A DNA stretch of 64,000 bases from contig JAUJPP010000005.1 in NCBI GenBank assembly GCA_030562195.1, positions 35,389,106-35,453,105 on the forward strand, given 5' to 3'. This DNA is from Nipponacmea schrenckii. Its lineage: Eukaryota; Mollusca; Gastropoda; Lottiidae. A program made the position numbers and the translations under genes. The notes under the pieces were generated by a model. That model had not been told where the DNA came from. It did no database searches and saw nothing but the letters and a program-made list of their open reading frames with translations. Of this stretch, positions 12,028 through 24,300 are shown one piece after another; within the stretch, counting starts at the first letter, position 1; every line of letters begins with the position of its first letter.

Positions 12028-12892
12028 ATCCAAACAAAAAACTACATTTACCAACTTACATTATACAAGAACAATAGCTATTGTAGGCAGTGTTTAAGAT
12101 GAAGTTTGTGAAGATGATTATAAAATACCTATCACTGAAATAATTGAACTCAAATGCTATTTGTTTATAATAGTCTGAGCAAGTTCTTCTAAAACTATAA
12201 ATGTTGGATGGAATCAGAATTGGTATAAACAGATACTAAGGAGGGGTCAAATTTTTATACACAAAATCTAGAGAAAAGTCTCTATTCACAATTTTTCAAC
12301 TAACACACCAGGAGTATGTTAAAGGTTAACATAATTTTTGAAAGTTGGTTACGGTTTTTTTGATCAGGTGATAGATGTAAAAAGTACATTGTTTTTATAT
12401 GCCCACATTGAAAGATTTTAATTGAATTAAGTAATATTGTACATTTATCACCCTACAAAAGAATTGTATCATTGAAGATTGAATATTTCATTCTGGTGAT
12501 TGTTACTATACTGTTAAGTCTTTTTTTCAAATTCAATGCTGCCAGTGGATGTTTTTAACTTGCCTGGCAAGCTATCTTGTTAATGGATTTTACATTTTAG
12601 ACAATTTTTACTATCACTATGGTTGTTTTGGTTTTAAATGAACCGACTCTTTTATTTGTTACTGTTTTATTCCCTAAGGTTAATGAAATAATACTGTTTT
12701 TACTTTTACTGTATCACTTTTATTTATTTAGACAGTAATAAATTCATTTTCGAAACTTAATCATTGTTTATTCATTATACTAGGTTTCAAAAGTCTTGAT
12801 GATTTTATATGCCAACAATTAGGTATAATATTGTAATTTGTAACCACCCCTTTCAGCCCATCAATTCCTCCATTCACATCTACCTTTTGTTT
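12028..12892. other. ACOX 3' flank, no gene seen
   Basis: AT-rich DNA with no supported ORF. A short ATATGCCCACATTGAAAG piece near 12,398 resembles the end of the TIR element at 55,250. AATAAA at 12,737-12,742 is a candidate polyadenylation signal for the oxidase transcript. Confidence 0.4.
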
Positions 12893-12895
12893 TTT

Positions 12896-13065
12896 GGTGG
12901 CTCAGTAAGTTAGATGCTTGCTAGATCCAAGGTTCAAACCCTGCAGAGGGATCTGAGGGACTGACATGGAAAAAGCGTTTAGTCGTTCAGATGGGACAAT
13001 AATAGGCCCTGTTTGCCAGAACCTTGACAGTTGGAAGTCGCAAAAAGAGGGTGAAAGAAAAAAGA
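12896..13065 (+). mobile_element. tRNA-derived SINE, plus orientation
   Basis: The head has a pol III A-box-like TGGCTCAGTAAGTTAGATG at about 12,898 and a B-box GGTTCAAACCC at 12,931-12,941. The body contains CGTTCAGATGGGACAATAA, which matches CATTCGGATGGGACAATAA in the SINE at 62,075-62,093. The cloverleaf is too degraded for a functional tRNA gene. The boundary with the next element is approximate. Confidence 0.75.
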
Positions 13066-13340
13066 AACAACTATATTTTACAAGGATAACAACTTAGGAT
13101 CACAGTAAGGGATCCTTTCTACCAACTGGTACTTGGCCAAACCTCTTGGCATTGATCTGTCCCAGATTATATGTACCCTTTTACAGCTGGGTGAACTGGA
13201 ATTATGGGTGAAGATGAATTATTCAAGGTCATCGAACTTTCACACACGGATCGAGATTAGAACCCAGGTCCGACATTTTCAACGTATCTAAGCAAATGAG
13301 GTCATGACGTTAAGAACCAATGCTCTAACCGCTGTGCTAT
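13066..13340 (-). mobile_element. tRNA-derived SINE, minus orientation, second family
   Basis: Read on the minus strand the element starts at 13,340 with an A-box-like TAGCACAGCGGTTAGAGCA, then a B-box-like GGTTCTAATC at 13,255-13,264, then a body with GATGACCTTGAATAATTCAT. The same sequence, plus strand, is found at 51,505-51,655. With the neighbouring plus-strand SINE it makes a tail-to-tail pair. Its body holds a perfect TCAAGGTCA (13,223-13,231). Confidence 0.75.
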
Positions 13341-16300
13341 ATGAAACTCTGATATCATGTTTGCTTGTGCTTAATCTTGTGTGTAAATATCATTATGAAC
13401 ACGTGAATTTGGGAAAGAAGGGAGGCTACATTGCACTATAGTCTCCTCTAATATAGCTTGAGCAATGAACAAACTTCCCTTTAGTATTGAATACAAACTA
13501 AATGCAATATTGCATCAAACTGAGGTCAAGTCTGATTTATAGTTTACAGTTACTTCACAAGCCTGTGTTTCAAGATTTATGTTCGAGCTATTTCTTTTCT
13601 TCCTGTTTGCAATCATTTGGTCTGTTAACTTTTAAGAGATTCAGGAATGTGCAGTATGGAAAATGTCGCCTATTTTTAATATGCCCACACATTAATGTGA
13701 CGGCGACCTGGTGTAAAACAAGATCAAACTAAGCCAGAATACAAAATTGGAGGTACTTTCAATATATTCAAAGCTAAAATTATACCAATGATCATTTTAT
13801 TACAGAAATGAGGATTTTTACAGTTAATGTTACGATTATATTGAAGACTGAAAATCTTCAATGATTGCATGACAACATATATCAAATAGTTAAAATGGCC
13901 GACGACAACACATATAGTCACACATACAATTAAAATTTATACAATTCTATTCACAAATAGCATTTAAAATACAAACTGAAATACTCTTTAAAACAAAGCA
14001 TCACCTGCATTATTTCAGATTCATTCTTCAAAGAACTGATGTATAACTGGAAAGGAAACGAGCAAATCAAGTAGGCTGTCCCAAAATTCAAGCAGGAACA
14101 AAGAACTAGAAACTTGGTTAAAATTTAGAGGTATTTGTGCTAATTTGTGATGTTACATTTGGCAACATTAGTTATTCTGATAATCGGACTAGTTTTGAGA
14201 CAGATTTAACATAATTATAATAAATAATCAAGGCACTCGAAACTGAGTTAACTACAATTCATAATAAATATTAACTAACAATGAATTTGTACACATATTC
14301 TACAAGATATACCAGCACGCCTTAATCCTGCACAGACACTGCTGACTAAAGTAGGCCACCATCAGACAAGGAGAGGGTAGTCGTAAAGATATTTTGTGTC
14401 ACTTTTCAGATGTCCATTCAGACTTTAGTAAATGGTTTGAATTAGACGTGTACAATATGCAAAAATATATTTCCTTGATATTGATTAGACAAGCAGTGTA
14501 GAAAATGATACATTGCACATAAATTAAGATAAATGGAATTAAATACAGGAATATATTAAAAGATTTTTAGAATATACAACTTACAAAACTAGCACTGCTA
14601 TTTCATTAGTTAAAAACTAACATTGACAGGTCTGTCAACCAAAAAAAAAGCTTAAAAGGAAAATAAAGCTTGATATAATTGTAGGTCAAGCTTAATTTTC
14701 AGCTAAGAAAATACAAAACTTTTCATTTTAGGACAAGGAATGAAAATTTTGTTTCAATCTGATCAAACAAGATGTTTTTCTTCATATCATTCGTGATCAT
14801 GTGAAACTCTTCTTTATATCATGTTCTGTCGAAGAACATACAATTTTATCTGAATATGGATGGCCAGTGGGCACTAGAAAAAAATCATTATTTGTATTTC
14901 AATCAGATTGTTCTTGCTTTATATTCACCTTAAAACTGATATGCAAGACTAAAATATGCACACTCTTTAACAACTGTTCTACAGTCATTGAAAACATTAA
15001 GTCAAACATAAGTTCAACATAAATAATTCAGTTGGGAAGCAGTCAAATGTGTGAATGTGTATATACTCATTCACAAGTGCCTATGAAGCTCTTAAGAGGG
15101 TCTAAAGTCTGTATCCTTGTTGGATTGTACATGATTCAACCTTACTTTATAGTTTTCGAAAATTGAGAAAAGAATTGGTTTTACTATTGATTGGATTTTG
15201 GGCACTTTTTGAACTATGAATTCGCATATTAAAATGTACACCTATCATTTAAAACAAGATTTTGGTCAAGGCCCAAGGGTAGAATTTAAAATAAAAACAA
15301 TCTAAAATATCCAAGTAATACTGAACCAGTGTGAAGCTCATTTACACAGAATGATGTCTTAACTCTATGAACACAAGCTACAATATAAGAGATCTAACCA
15401 TTTAATTCTAGGGTTGATGTGCAAAAATTGTGATTAAGTTTCATATGAAACTCATGTTCAAATTGTTAAGCATTCAATTCTCTACAAGCAAAAATAAATA
15501 AAATCACTATGTACAAAAATTGGACATTTGTCGGCATTCTAACTGCCCCAAACATTAACACTGAGAATTAACTCCCTGTTTGATATGAAATCATCAAGGG
15601 CAGTAATTCAAGTCACGTTGTCTTGGGGTGATGAATTTAACAATACCGGACACTATCTTGACTAGTTTCATGGACTGTTAGAATATTAAATAAGAATAAA
15701 TACATGGACAAAATACGAAATCAAAACTGGCTCATTTACCAAAATCAACGTACATTTGCATTCAGTCACTTTAAGTTCAATGAATTGAATGGAACATGAT
15801 TAAGAAAGATAAAGCAGGAGTATTAACTGTGTCACAAAAAATCTTAAACTAAAATAACCAAAATTATTTCTGCGAGCAATTTGAAAATGACGATTATTTT
15901 ATAATCTGGCATTAAGAACTTAAATTGACTCAAAACAAAAAAAAAAACAGTTTAAAAATTCCTGCATATAGGAGTTATTAATTGAACTGAAAAATTTGAT
16001 ATATTAGAGATATGGTGAACCAGTGAAATCTTAAATGCATAGAACAGATTTAAATAAAGGATGATTTTTCTAGTGAAAGTTATCTGGAAACCTGCGAAGA
16101 TGTTTCACATCAATCAGACATAAAATGGTTAAGAATGTTATTAATAAATAAAAAACAAAGTGAACTTGATTTGTCTCTGAATTGTCTCCATCAAAGCTTT
16201 AAGGGTTCAGAGTGAGCATTCCTGGTTTTAAAGCTATTTAAAAACACCAAGGGGCCTTGAAAATTGAAATGACAGAAATAGTTTCAGAAAACATGAGTCA

Positions 16301-16814
16301 ATCAGCTCAATTTTAAAACAATACTACTATCAGTTTTTGCATTGTGGAGTGATTATTCAGTTACAGTAAGCTTCTAACTCCAAAAAATTCTGAAAAGTTA
16401 CAAGATGTGTGACCTGTGTTCGATTCTGCTATCTGAACCCTTGATCTAGCTTGTCATTCATTTTTTTTTCTCTTAATGGGAAAAAGAGAATAGACCAGAG
16501 AAATGGATTTCATTTGCCACAGTCATACCAAAGCACTACATTAGAACAGCTAACACAAGTTTATCCCTTGTCCAACTTTTGCCCAAAAAGCTTAAAAAAT
16601 ATGTAAAAATACTTAAAAAATATAAGAAATTTTCAATTTTTTCAACCCGTTTACAAAACAACAAATTACAAAATAAAAGTGATTGAAAATTGCAAGAAAA
16701 GCAGAATGGCAAAAGCTTAAATTTTTTATCTTGTGGATGTTAGGTGTTCCCTAAGACATTCAGATGACAAATCAGAAACACAAAGTCAACAATAAGTTAA
16801 ATATAAAAACAAGG
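13341..16814 (-). other. Probable 3' UTR and flank of the SPSB gene
   Basis: Nearly 3.5 kb of AT-rich sequence with no supported coding frame and few visible repeats. On the minus strand an AATAAA polyadenylation signal occurs at 13,796-13,801, about 3.0 kb past the SPSB stop. A long 3' UTR is therefore possible. Inference only; closer weak signals cannot be excluded. Confidence 0.35.
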
Positions 16815-18618
16815 CTAAGATTGATATAATAAATAGCTCTTCAGTGAATTTGGTAATGGTAATTTATGAATATCAGGGAGTCTATTTTTTCCTAGAGTTG
16901 ATCGTATAGAACGCCTACAGATGTCCATTAAAGGTAAAGGTTCAGCTGAAATAAAAAGAAAAAGTATGTTAAGATAAGAGAATGCCAAAAAAACTGGTAT
17001 GCTAATATAAAGTATTCGGGTAGTTTATTGTTAAAAGTGTCTTGAATTGAAATTCAATGACAGTTCCTTTCTAAAAAATATTATAGGCCTATCTCTAAAC
17101 AATTGACAAGTCTTTTTTCAGTAGACACAACACAATGGCAAGATCAGAAGCTACCTCTTTTGCCAACATGTTGAAAATCAACAGGGATGAACTTTTCTGT
17201 AACACGATGTGTGAAAAGGACATCTGTTGGTTGTGAAATTATGAAATCTGAACTTAGTCAACCTCATTAAATCTGCTACTTATATTAATTTCCCTTTGAA
17301 CAACACCTGAACCTAGATCTACCACTCACATTGTTAATTAGTCCAGTGACCTTTTTCATTTCCTTAGACCTTGTTGTGACCCAGTCTCCATTCGCGTATG
17401 ATGTAAAAAATAGGAATGTCAACTAGTTAATAGTACAGGTAAATTATTCTAAAAGATGAGCTGGTAAGTAATAGTATTCTATTGAGGAATTTTGTCTTAC
17501 AGTACAGTTTCAAAATATCTAGCGGCTCATACAAGAATTGGAATAATATGGATTGTAAAACATCTTAAATAACAAGTCAGTTTGTTAGATTTTAATACAA
17601 TAAATCATCATTTACCCACTGCACCTGGCTATAATTGATGTAAACGGTCCATAAATAGAGATAGGGTTATATTTGAAGGTAAGTGTATTGGGAAATCTTA
17701 AAGTTTCAGGAAAAATTTAGGTATACCTAAATATTCAGACTGCATATTATCTTTTTAACCCCATTACAGCATGACTTGATGTAGTATAGGCACAAATGCA
17801 TCCAATCAACATGAAACTGTTTAAGCTAATATTTTACAGAAATTGATTGGTCACAGTATATACACATGCTGTATGAACAAATAGGAGAAATCAGTACAAT
17901 GTTACTACTTACGATCAAGACCTCCTATATACTTCATCTGTATTTCACAATGGCCCCAAACTGCACTCACAATTGGATAGAGTTTTTTACCTTTTAATCC
18001 CCTAAAAGCAACCCCTAAAAACTGTCCATCCACTACAAAACTAAGAGTTCCTTCATCCATATCCAAAACCACAAGAAATCCATCTGGCACAACAAAATTT
18101 TCATCAGGATTCAAAAGTTTTGGGTAGGTTTGACCTGGTGTATTTTTTACATCATGATATAGTTTGTTTCTACCCAGATCCCAACCCCAAGATTCTTTAC
18201 TACTTCCAATCAGTGATTGGTAACCAACACAATGAAGTGGGGCATCAATCGTCGATACACCCACTACAGCATGAGTTCCTCTTTGTTTTGTACTCCAAAT
18301 AATCTCCCAGACATGTAAGCCTCGCGTATAACCAACTTTCCCACGAATACAATCTGTACTTTGAGCAACTGGGTGACGATGAAATGTCGTAGAATCATCT
18401 TCTTTAACGAAAATATTCAAAGATCTGTCGTCTTTATTCCAAGCGTGACTTAGCTGTGACTCTCTTTGAGCTGCAGGCATATCCAACAATGCATCTAGAC
18501 GACTAGGTTTTTGGAAATCTGGATTGTATGCAGGTTCTCTGTTGATAGCTTTGTATGTTGGCTCTCGTGAATTAGAGATCGTCTTATTAACCCCGGAAAC
18601 TTTTTGCCCCATGTTCAT
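16815..18618 (-). CDS. SPSB1/4: SPRY domain-containing SOCS box protein (SPSB1/SPSB4 type)
   Basis: Substrate-recognition subunit of an Elongin B/C-Cullin-5 ubiquitin ligase. Vertebrate SPSB1, 2 and 4 bind targets such as inducible NO synthase and Par-4 through their B30.2/SPRY domain. Coding exons on the minus strand are 18618-17913 and 16945-16815: donor GATC|gtaagt, acceptor tttcag|CTG, phase 1, 278 residues (vertebrate SPSB1/4 about 273). SPRY signatures include [42 protein letters not shown] and [12 protein letters not shown]. Exon 2 supplies the SOCS box: BC-box [10 protein letters not shown] and Cul5-box LPLP, ending YLLYQS. The first ATG (18618) gives MNMGQK. The second (18612) has the better context (AACATGGGG) and matches the family start MGQK, so it may be the real start. 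The gene probably predates the SPSB1/SPSB4 split. Confidence 0.95.
16946..17912 (-). other. SPSB coding-region intron
   Basis: 967 bases between the SPRY exon and the SOCS-box exon, with gtaagt donor and tttcag acceptor. No gene or repeat family is recognised in it. Confidence 0.85.
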
Positions 18619-20117
18619 TTCTTAAATTACAAGTCTTCAAATATTAAATAAAATCAATGACGGTTTACAAGTGAAATTAAAACTGAAATCTGTTAGAACC
18701 ACATGAATCTTGAAACTGCATCTGAAATACTAAAAAAAAAAGAAGACATGATTACTTTAAGGCATAGCCAATAAAACTTAATTAACATTACCAGTACCAA
18801 TAGGATTTCTGGTGATAAAAATACAATTCTTTTGCCCTTCAATTGAAATAAAAAAAAATTTGAATATTAATTACCATTAACAGAAGTTGGATTATGGATA
18901 CAGGTTATAAGTTTTCATTAAAACGGGTACCTGAACATAAATGACAATGAAGAAAATTACATTGTGAAACCTGCATGAAAAACAGTAGGCCTTACTTTCC
19001 CTTAGAATGTAATATTCCCACAGAAAACAATTATTCCAAACTCAAAAAAACAATATTATGTTTCAACAATTTGCCACATATATCTACCCCATTTTTCATC
19101 ATTGAAAATAAAAATATGTATCAGCTAGCATATAAGATAAAAATTTGGCCATTATCAAATAAAGGCTTACTACATCATGATACTTAAAATAATGTATATG
19201 TATGAAAACACAATTCATAAAAAATCATATCCAATGGTTATTTTTTTTGCTTATCACATCAAAACAAAAATATGTTTTCATAAAAGATCTAGATGAATGT
19301 CTTTTTTAAAAAAAACGGGGGCTCAAAATTGACCTGTGCTTTTCTGAACATCAAAACAATGCTGCTCAAAAATAGATCTATGTCATCTTTTATCTCATGT
19401 TTCTTGACAATTTTATATCCAAACAATAAATAAACAAACAAAAGATTCATAAAAAGCTATATCATTTCATCATACAGGATAATTTCCTTTGTTGTATTCT
19501 GAAGTTTTTTCCTCATGTATTAATTTGAATTCTAAACCTTTATTACATGAAAATATTGTTCATTTCATTATTATTGAATGAGTCAGTTAAATTGATTTTG
19601 TAGTGAATTAGAACAAGATCTAAGTCCCTTTGTCACATCTTTTTTCTTTGTTTACATTTTCAATGCACAACAAGTTGTAATTTGATTTAAAGTTGCTGTA
19701 AAATGTTAAACATTAGGAAGGTTTATGTCAAGAACTGATCATAACATTCATTACAGATGTTTCATACATAAATCCCCTTTATTGATTGGCACCAATCACT
19801 CGATCCTCAGCTGAACTAAACCCATACCATCTGTCATTTAGGTCACAGGCAGTGCCATAAACAAACAATGCAACTGGGTCAAACACTAAATTTTTTTACA
19901 GACGAACAACAACTATCCATGAGACCATTTTGGTCGGACCATTAGTTCTATAACTGATGGTAATATTGTAGGACCGAAACCTGAAAAAAACCCTACACAT
20001 ATCGAAATATAAGCCACACCATATGCGGATCTTTTGTCCAACCTAATCATTATCATTGCAAAAATACACAATGGACGGATTTTTTCAATCAAAAATAGAG
20101 GCTAAAAACCACTCACC
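18619..20117 (-). other. SPSB 5' UTR and upstream intron
   Basis: A candidate acceptor (tttcag, minus strand) places the start of the coding exon's 5' UTR at 18,721. The first ATG after that acceptor opens a 14-codon uORF (18,721-18,677) ahead of the SPSB start. The intron would run to the GTGAGT donor at 20,112-20,117. It is AT-rich with no other recognised element. Confidence 0.45.
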
Positions 20118-20270
20118 TTGTTAAAATAAATGTATAAATAGTTAGTAAAATGTCTCATCTAAAAGATATGCCCTCTGTTTAAAAAAAATTGTAAAATCTT
20201 CTGGCCCTATTTCGACTTTTTATTCATGAGTCATCTCCTTACTCGAGCCGTTCTGTTCGGGGCCATTACA
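20118..20270 (-). other. Putative non-coding first exon of SPSB
   Basis: The minus strand has a strong donor AACAAG|GTGAGT with the exon's last base at 20,118. Sequence just upstream (20,150-20,290) is relatively CpG-rich for this window. The 5' limit is a guess. Transcript data would decide. Confidence 0.35.
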
Positions 20271-20302
20271 GAAATTAATATGGCGTCTGCATATCTGTGT
20301 AT

Positions 20303-20329
20303 CACGTGGCCAAATTTGTTGTGACGTCA
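20303..20329. promoter_or_regulatory. Palindromic E-box and full CRE in the probable SPSB promoter
   Basis: CACGTG at 20,303-20,308 and a complete CRE, TGACGTCA, at 20,322-20,329 lie 14 bases apart, about 190-210 bases upstream of the putative first-exon donor. Both are perfect palindromes, bound in animals by bHLH-ZIP (USF/Myc) and CREB/ATF proteins respectively. Function here is inferred from position only. Confidence 0.4.
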
Positions 20330-20733
20330 TATATGGGATTTTCTGGGGATTCCCTTTGTCTGGTTGTTGCTCGGCAAAAAACCATCTGTCATAATATCCC
20401 GAATTATTTATTGAGATTCCATACAAAGAATTCTGAATATTATGTAATATTTTGTGATAATGACTCTTTACATGTGAAATGTTGTCCGTGGTGATTGCAC
20501 CATAGAAAGCCTCCTATTTAGGCCTACAGTACTTGCTTGACCATCTCAGGTGCAGCTTAGTTTAGTCTATATCGTGTTCATGAAGACCTATTATCAAAGA
20601 CCATATAAATAATGTCCAAACGTTGCTTCAGAAACATGATTTTACATAGGCCAACATGGACTTGAAGGTATATCCGATCGGTTCTCACCCCTCAATATTA
20701 TATGTCACATGGATTTGTATTATGCACCAGGAG

Positions 20734-20830
20734 TAATAATAATAATAATAATAAACTCTTTATTTTACATGGGTCAGAATTAGGCCCAATACACAAGGAC
20801 ATAGTCCTGTCTCACATTCAGCCCATGGGG
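20734..20830 (-). mobile_element. LINE 3' tail (minus strand)
   Basis: Read on the minus strand it ends with AAATAAAGAGTTTATTATTA, the AATAAAG plus TTATTATT tail typical of CR1/L2-like non-LTR retrotransposons. The upstream 70 bases look like a LINE 3' UTR. No reverse transcriptase remains here. A comparable tail occurs at 52,838. Confidence 0.5.
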
Positions 20831-20842
20831 CAATACATTGGA

Positions 20843-20905
20843 GAAAAAAAAAAGAAAAAAAGAAAAAAAAAAAAAAAAAAAAAAAAAGAAAAAAAGAAAA
20901 AAATC
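20843..20905 (+). repeat. Pure purine (A/G) tract
   Basis: About 60 bases of A with interspersed G. It generates lysine-rich and phenylalanine-rich spurious frames on the two strands. Low-complexity sequence only. Confidence 0.85.
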
Positions 20906-20945
20906 GAAAATACATAATATCTCAATATACAATTCGTCTGAAATA

Positions 20946-21362
20946 CTAAAAATACACAAGTACATGTGTATCAAATGGACAGATATATGTTACGGCGATC
21001 AAGTACATGACCACAAAATAAATATACAATAATCCACGTACAATTTGTTTAAAAATACACAAGTACATGTGCATGATTTTCAACCTACAATTTGTTTATA
21101 ACATGGATGTAATATATAGTTCCCGCGGCCATGCACACGACCGCAGAAAATCACGTATTATTTCAACGTACAATTTATTTTAAAATACACAATTACATGT
21201 GTAAATAATGGACAGATTTATCTTCCGGCGATCAAGTACATGACTGCAAAAACCATATATAATTTCAATGTACAATTAGTTTTAAAATACACAAGTACAT
21301 GTGTATAAAATGGACAGATTCATCATTTTGCGATCAAGTACATGACCACATAAACCAAGGAA
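20946..21362 (+). repeat. Tandem repeat, unit about 100-130 bp, four copies
   Basis: Units start with AAATACACAAGTACATGTG near 20,946, 21,050, 21,181 and 21,283. Conserved landmarks are ATGGACAGAT(A/T), GCGATCAAGTACATGA and TACAATT(T/A)(G/A)TTT. Unit 2 is longer and more diverged. It directly follows the LINE tail and purine tract; whether they form one element is unclear. Confidence 0.75.
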
Positions 21363-24300
21363 TAGACAAGTACATCTGCATGAGACGATCAGACATCAAA
21401 ACACACATATAAAAAAAAAAAAGAATTGCCAAAGCGTCAGTGCATGTGCTGCGAGCGGGCTACCCAACCCTACTCCCTTTTATGTTCTTATTTTCTATGG
21501 AGGGGGAGGTAGGATTTGTCCATGCTCAAGACCAGCTTTAAGGATGTTTACTCATCCCCCGACAGTAATAATTTAGATTTTCAAAATGGTTCAAGTTAGG
21601 CCAAAATAGAATTGTTGTTGGTGGTGATATACCTGTGAGAAAGGGAAAAATAAAATTAATAAATTACTTAAATCATTAAAGTTACTATGGGGCTCTCGCA
21701 TATGAATAGTCCTAGGAGTAGGCCTAGGCCTATAAGCATTTTATAGTTAGGTAGTACATAAAAGGGATAATATAGGCTAGCTATTTTCAAATATTTTTTA
21801 TATGCATCAGGGACATTGATAGGATCTATTTTTGTACAATTCCAATCTTCGATTCGACGTGTTTGATTCCTGTTATTCCAATAAAACTATAGGCATACCT
21901 ACCATAAACTATGTTGGTTGACCATCGGCTAGGTCATGACAAATTATCGAGAACACTCGCATACGAGCCGAGATTTAAGGCACGCATTCCCATCAAGCAA
22001 TAGACTGATATAAAGGCCTAACCCGATGTCTTCCGAACAAAAATTGGTAAGTGTACGTTGTCTTTTAACTTAAAAATGTTCAAGAGTAAGGCTTTTATTG
22101 TGAAAAGTAATAAAGCCAGTTGATATAAGAGATTATCAAGAGAGATTTAGATATTTATTGATAGTTTATTCTCGTATACGACAACTATTTATTGATAGTT
22201 TATTCTCGTATACGACCCAACCTTTTCTAATGAGATTCCTCCCATGGCGAAATGTGTCGTATTAACCCCCCTCTTCCCAACTTTTGGGCAAGCTCCGAAT
22301 GCTCAAGAAGCCACTAAAGGAGGTTCTTGGAATTTTTTTTTGAAACTAAGGATCAATTTCCGTGCATCTAAAGCCTTTTCGGTGCCCCCTTATCTCGGAT
22401 AAGCTTGATCCACGCCTGGTTCAAAGCTCCTTGGTCAACAATAACCAACAGAACGTTTATCTCTCTCGGTGCTTATAGTTCGAAGTATGTTCCCCATTTT
22501 CCAGTCATTCCCCAAATCCTCCCTCCCTTTTAAGTTCCCCCCAATTCCCTCTTCCTTTCAAATTCCCCCAAGACTTTTAATTCCCTCTGGGGGTCCATAT
22601 GGACCCTGGTTGAGAGAAGTACTGAGGTAGAGGTACACGAGAATACAAACTAAACTAATCATAGGTTCATTCATTAATTTAACTGTCTACGCTTTCACAT
22701 ATTTTTAAAGAAAGCCTCAAAAAGTGACACATATGTTTAACTATGTAGGAATATTATATCTGTAGTTCAGGTTTTAACAAATAATTTAAAGAACATTGAT
22801 TGTTATACTGCTTATTATATACAAATATTGCTTTATACAATCCCAATTTAGTTGTTTGTCTGCTGATGCTGATATGGCCAACTGTACCTCCCCAATGATA
22901 CGGTACCCAACACGTTCATATACATTATTGTATAGTGTGATCTTAACTCCTCCAACACAAACTCACACACCAAAATCACAAAGGTTTTATGGTATACAAC
23001 AGTTAGTTCCCTTTGTACGAATTATAATATGATTCAATGGAATCTTTTGAAAAATATGTTTCAACTTCGTTTGATGACGATATCCTACTAATCATTCAAG
23101 GTAATAACTGTGCCTTGTTTGATAAAAAAAAAATGCTGGGACTAATATCGAATTTACCTCCATGATCTCAAATAATGAATGAATGCAAAGGTTCCATAAA
23201 TCGTTTATCAATAATAATTGTTATGTAAAGGATAAGGACTGATAACGATGGCTTTCCATCCATTTTCCGCTGCCCTAGGAATATATACCGACCCTTTAAA
23301 CTGCTAGATATTCATATTTTTCGTACAAGAAACAAACTGAATGAAAACTCTTGTACACTGGTGACATTTCAGGAAACAATTGGACAAAACAAGTGGATAC
23401 ACGATGTTTCCAAATGTATCCAAATATATTGATAGTAGGGTAAAAAAAAGTTCTCGACGCAAGCCGACACATAATTCTCGCCTGATGTCTCGCCCATCCA
23501 TAAGTAAATTCCATCCAGGATCCTTTAGAAAACAATGATAAGCATCATTTCGTTCTTAACTTGATTGACCGTTTGGTCTACTACCTCTTTCCTCTCTCCC
23601 GCACCCCCCCCCCCCCCCCGCACAAGTCCAATACTACATAAAAGATAACGCAGAATCAAATGGTGGTATCCAATTCTGTACTTTTTTTCCTGAAATGTTA
23701 CAAGTGTACTACAGTTTGAGTCTCGATCTAACGTATTTTTTACTCGCACACACTTTTTTAATAGACGCCGCACGTAATTATTGGTTTAAAAGGATAGATA
23801 AAAGGTAACTATTATATGGGTGGATTTCAAAATGTACATCGATGGGAAATAAGATGTTCCGTCGCATGGCTTAATAGTATAATTGTTTAGTCTCGCAAAC
23901 ATTTTTAGACACCCAAGTCTGTATTAGAGCTAATATGGTGCACATATATGGTATTACATGTATGTCGTACACACGTGTTGATGCGGTCATTCTTTGTATT
24001 ATTCGTCTTACTATTGACAAGACAATTGGATGTTGCCTATGAGTTCCTGACATTTTCAGAAATATTTGGAATATGGCATTCTACATTTCAAAAATTCTAA
24101 ATGTAGCCTATTATTGAATGTTACAAATCCTTCGCTCTCACAAAATAATGAATGATTAATAATTTAGTTTTTAAATTTTTAAAATCTCTTTATAAAAAAT
24201 GATAAGTGTACGTTGTATCTTAAAGATGACCGGTGAAGAGTTTTGCATGAAACATAAGGGTATACATTCAAATGTAACTCTTTCATTCTCATTGGAGTAC

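Noticed and set aside
12896..12970. Functional tRNA gene
   Set aside because: A- and B-boxes are present, but acceptor and anticodon stems do not pair convincingly and the body is shared with other SINE copies.
20702..21032. Lysine-rich and phenylalanine-rich frames on both strands
   Set aside because: Produced by the purine/pyrimidine tract at 20,843-20,905.
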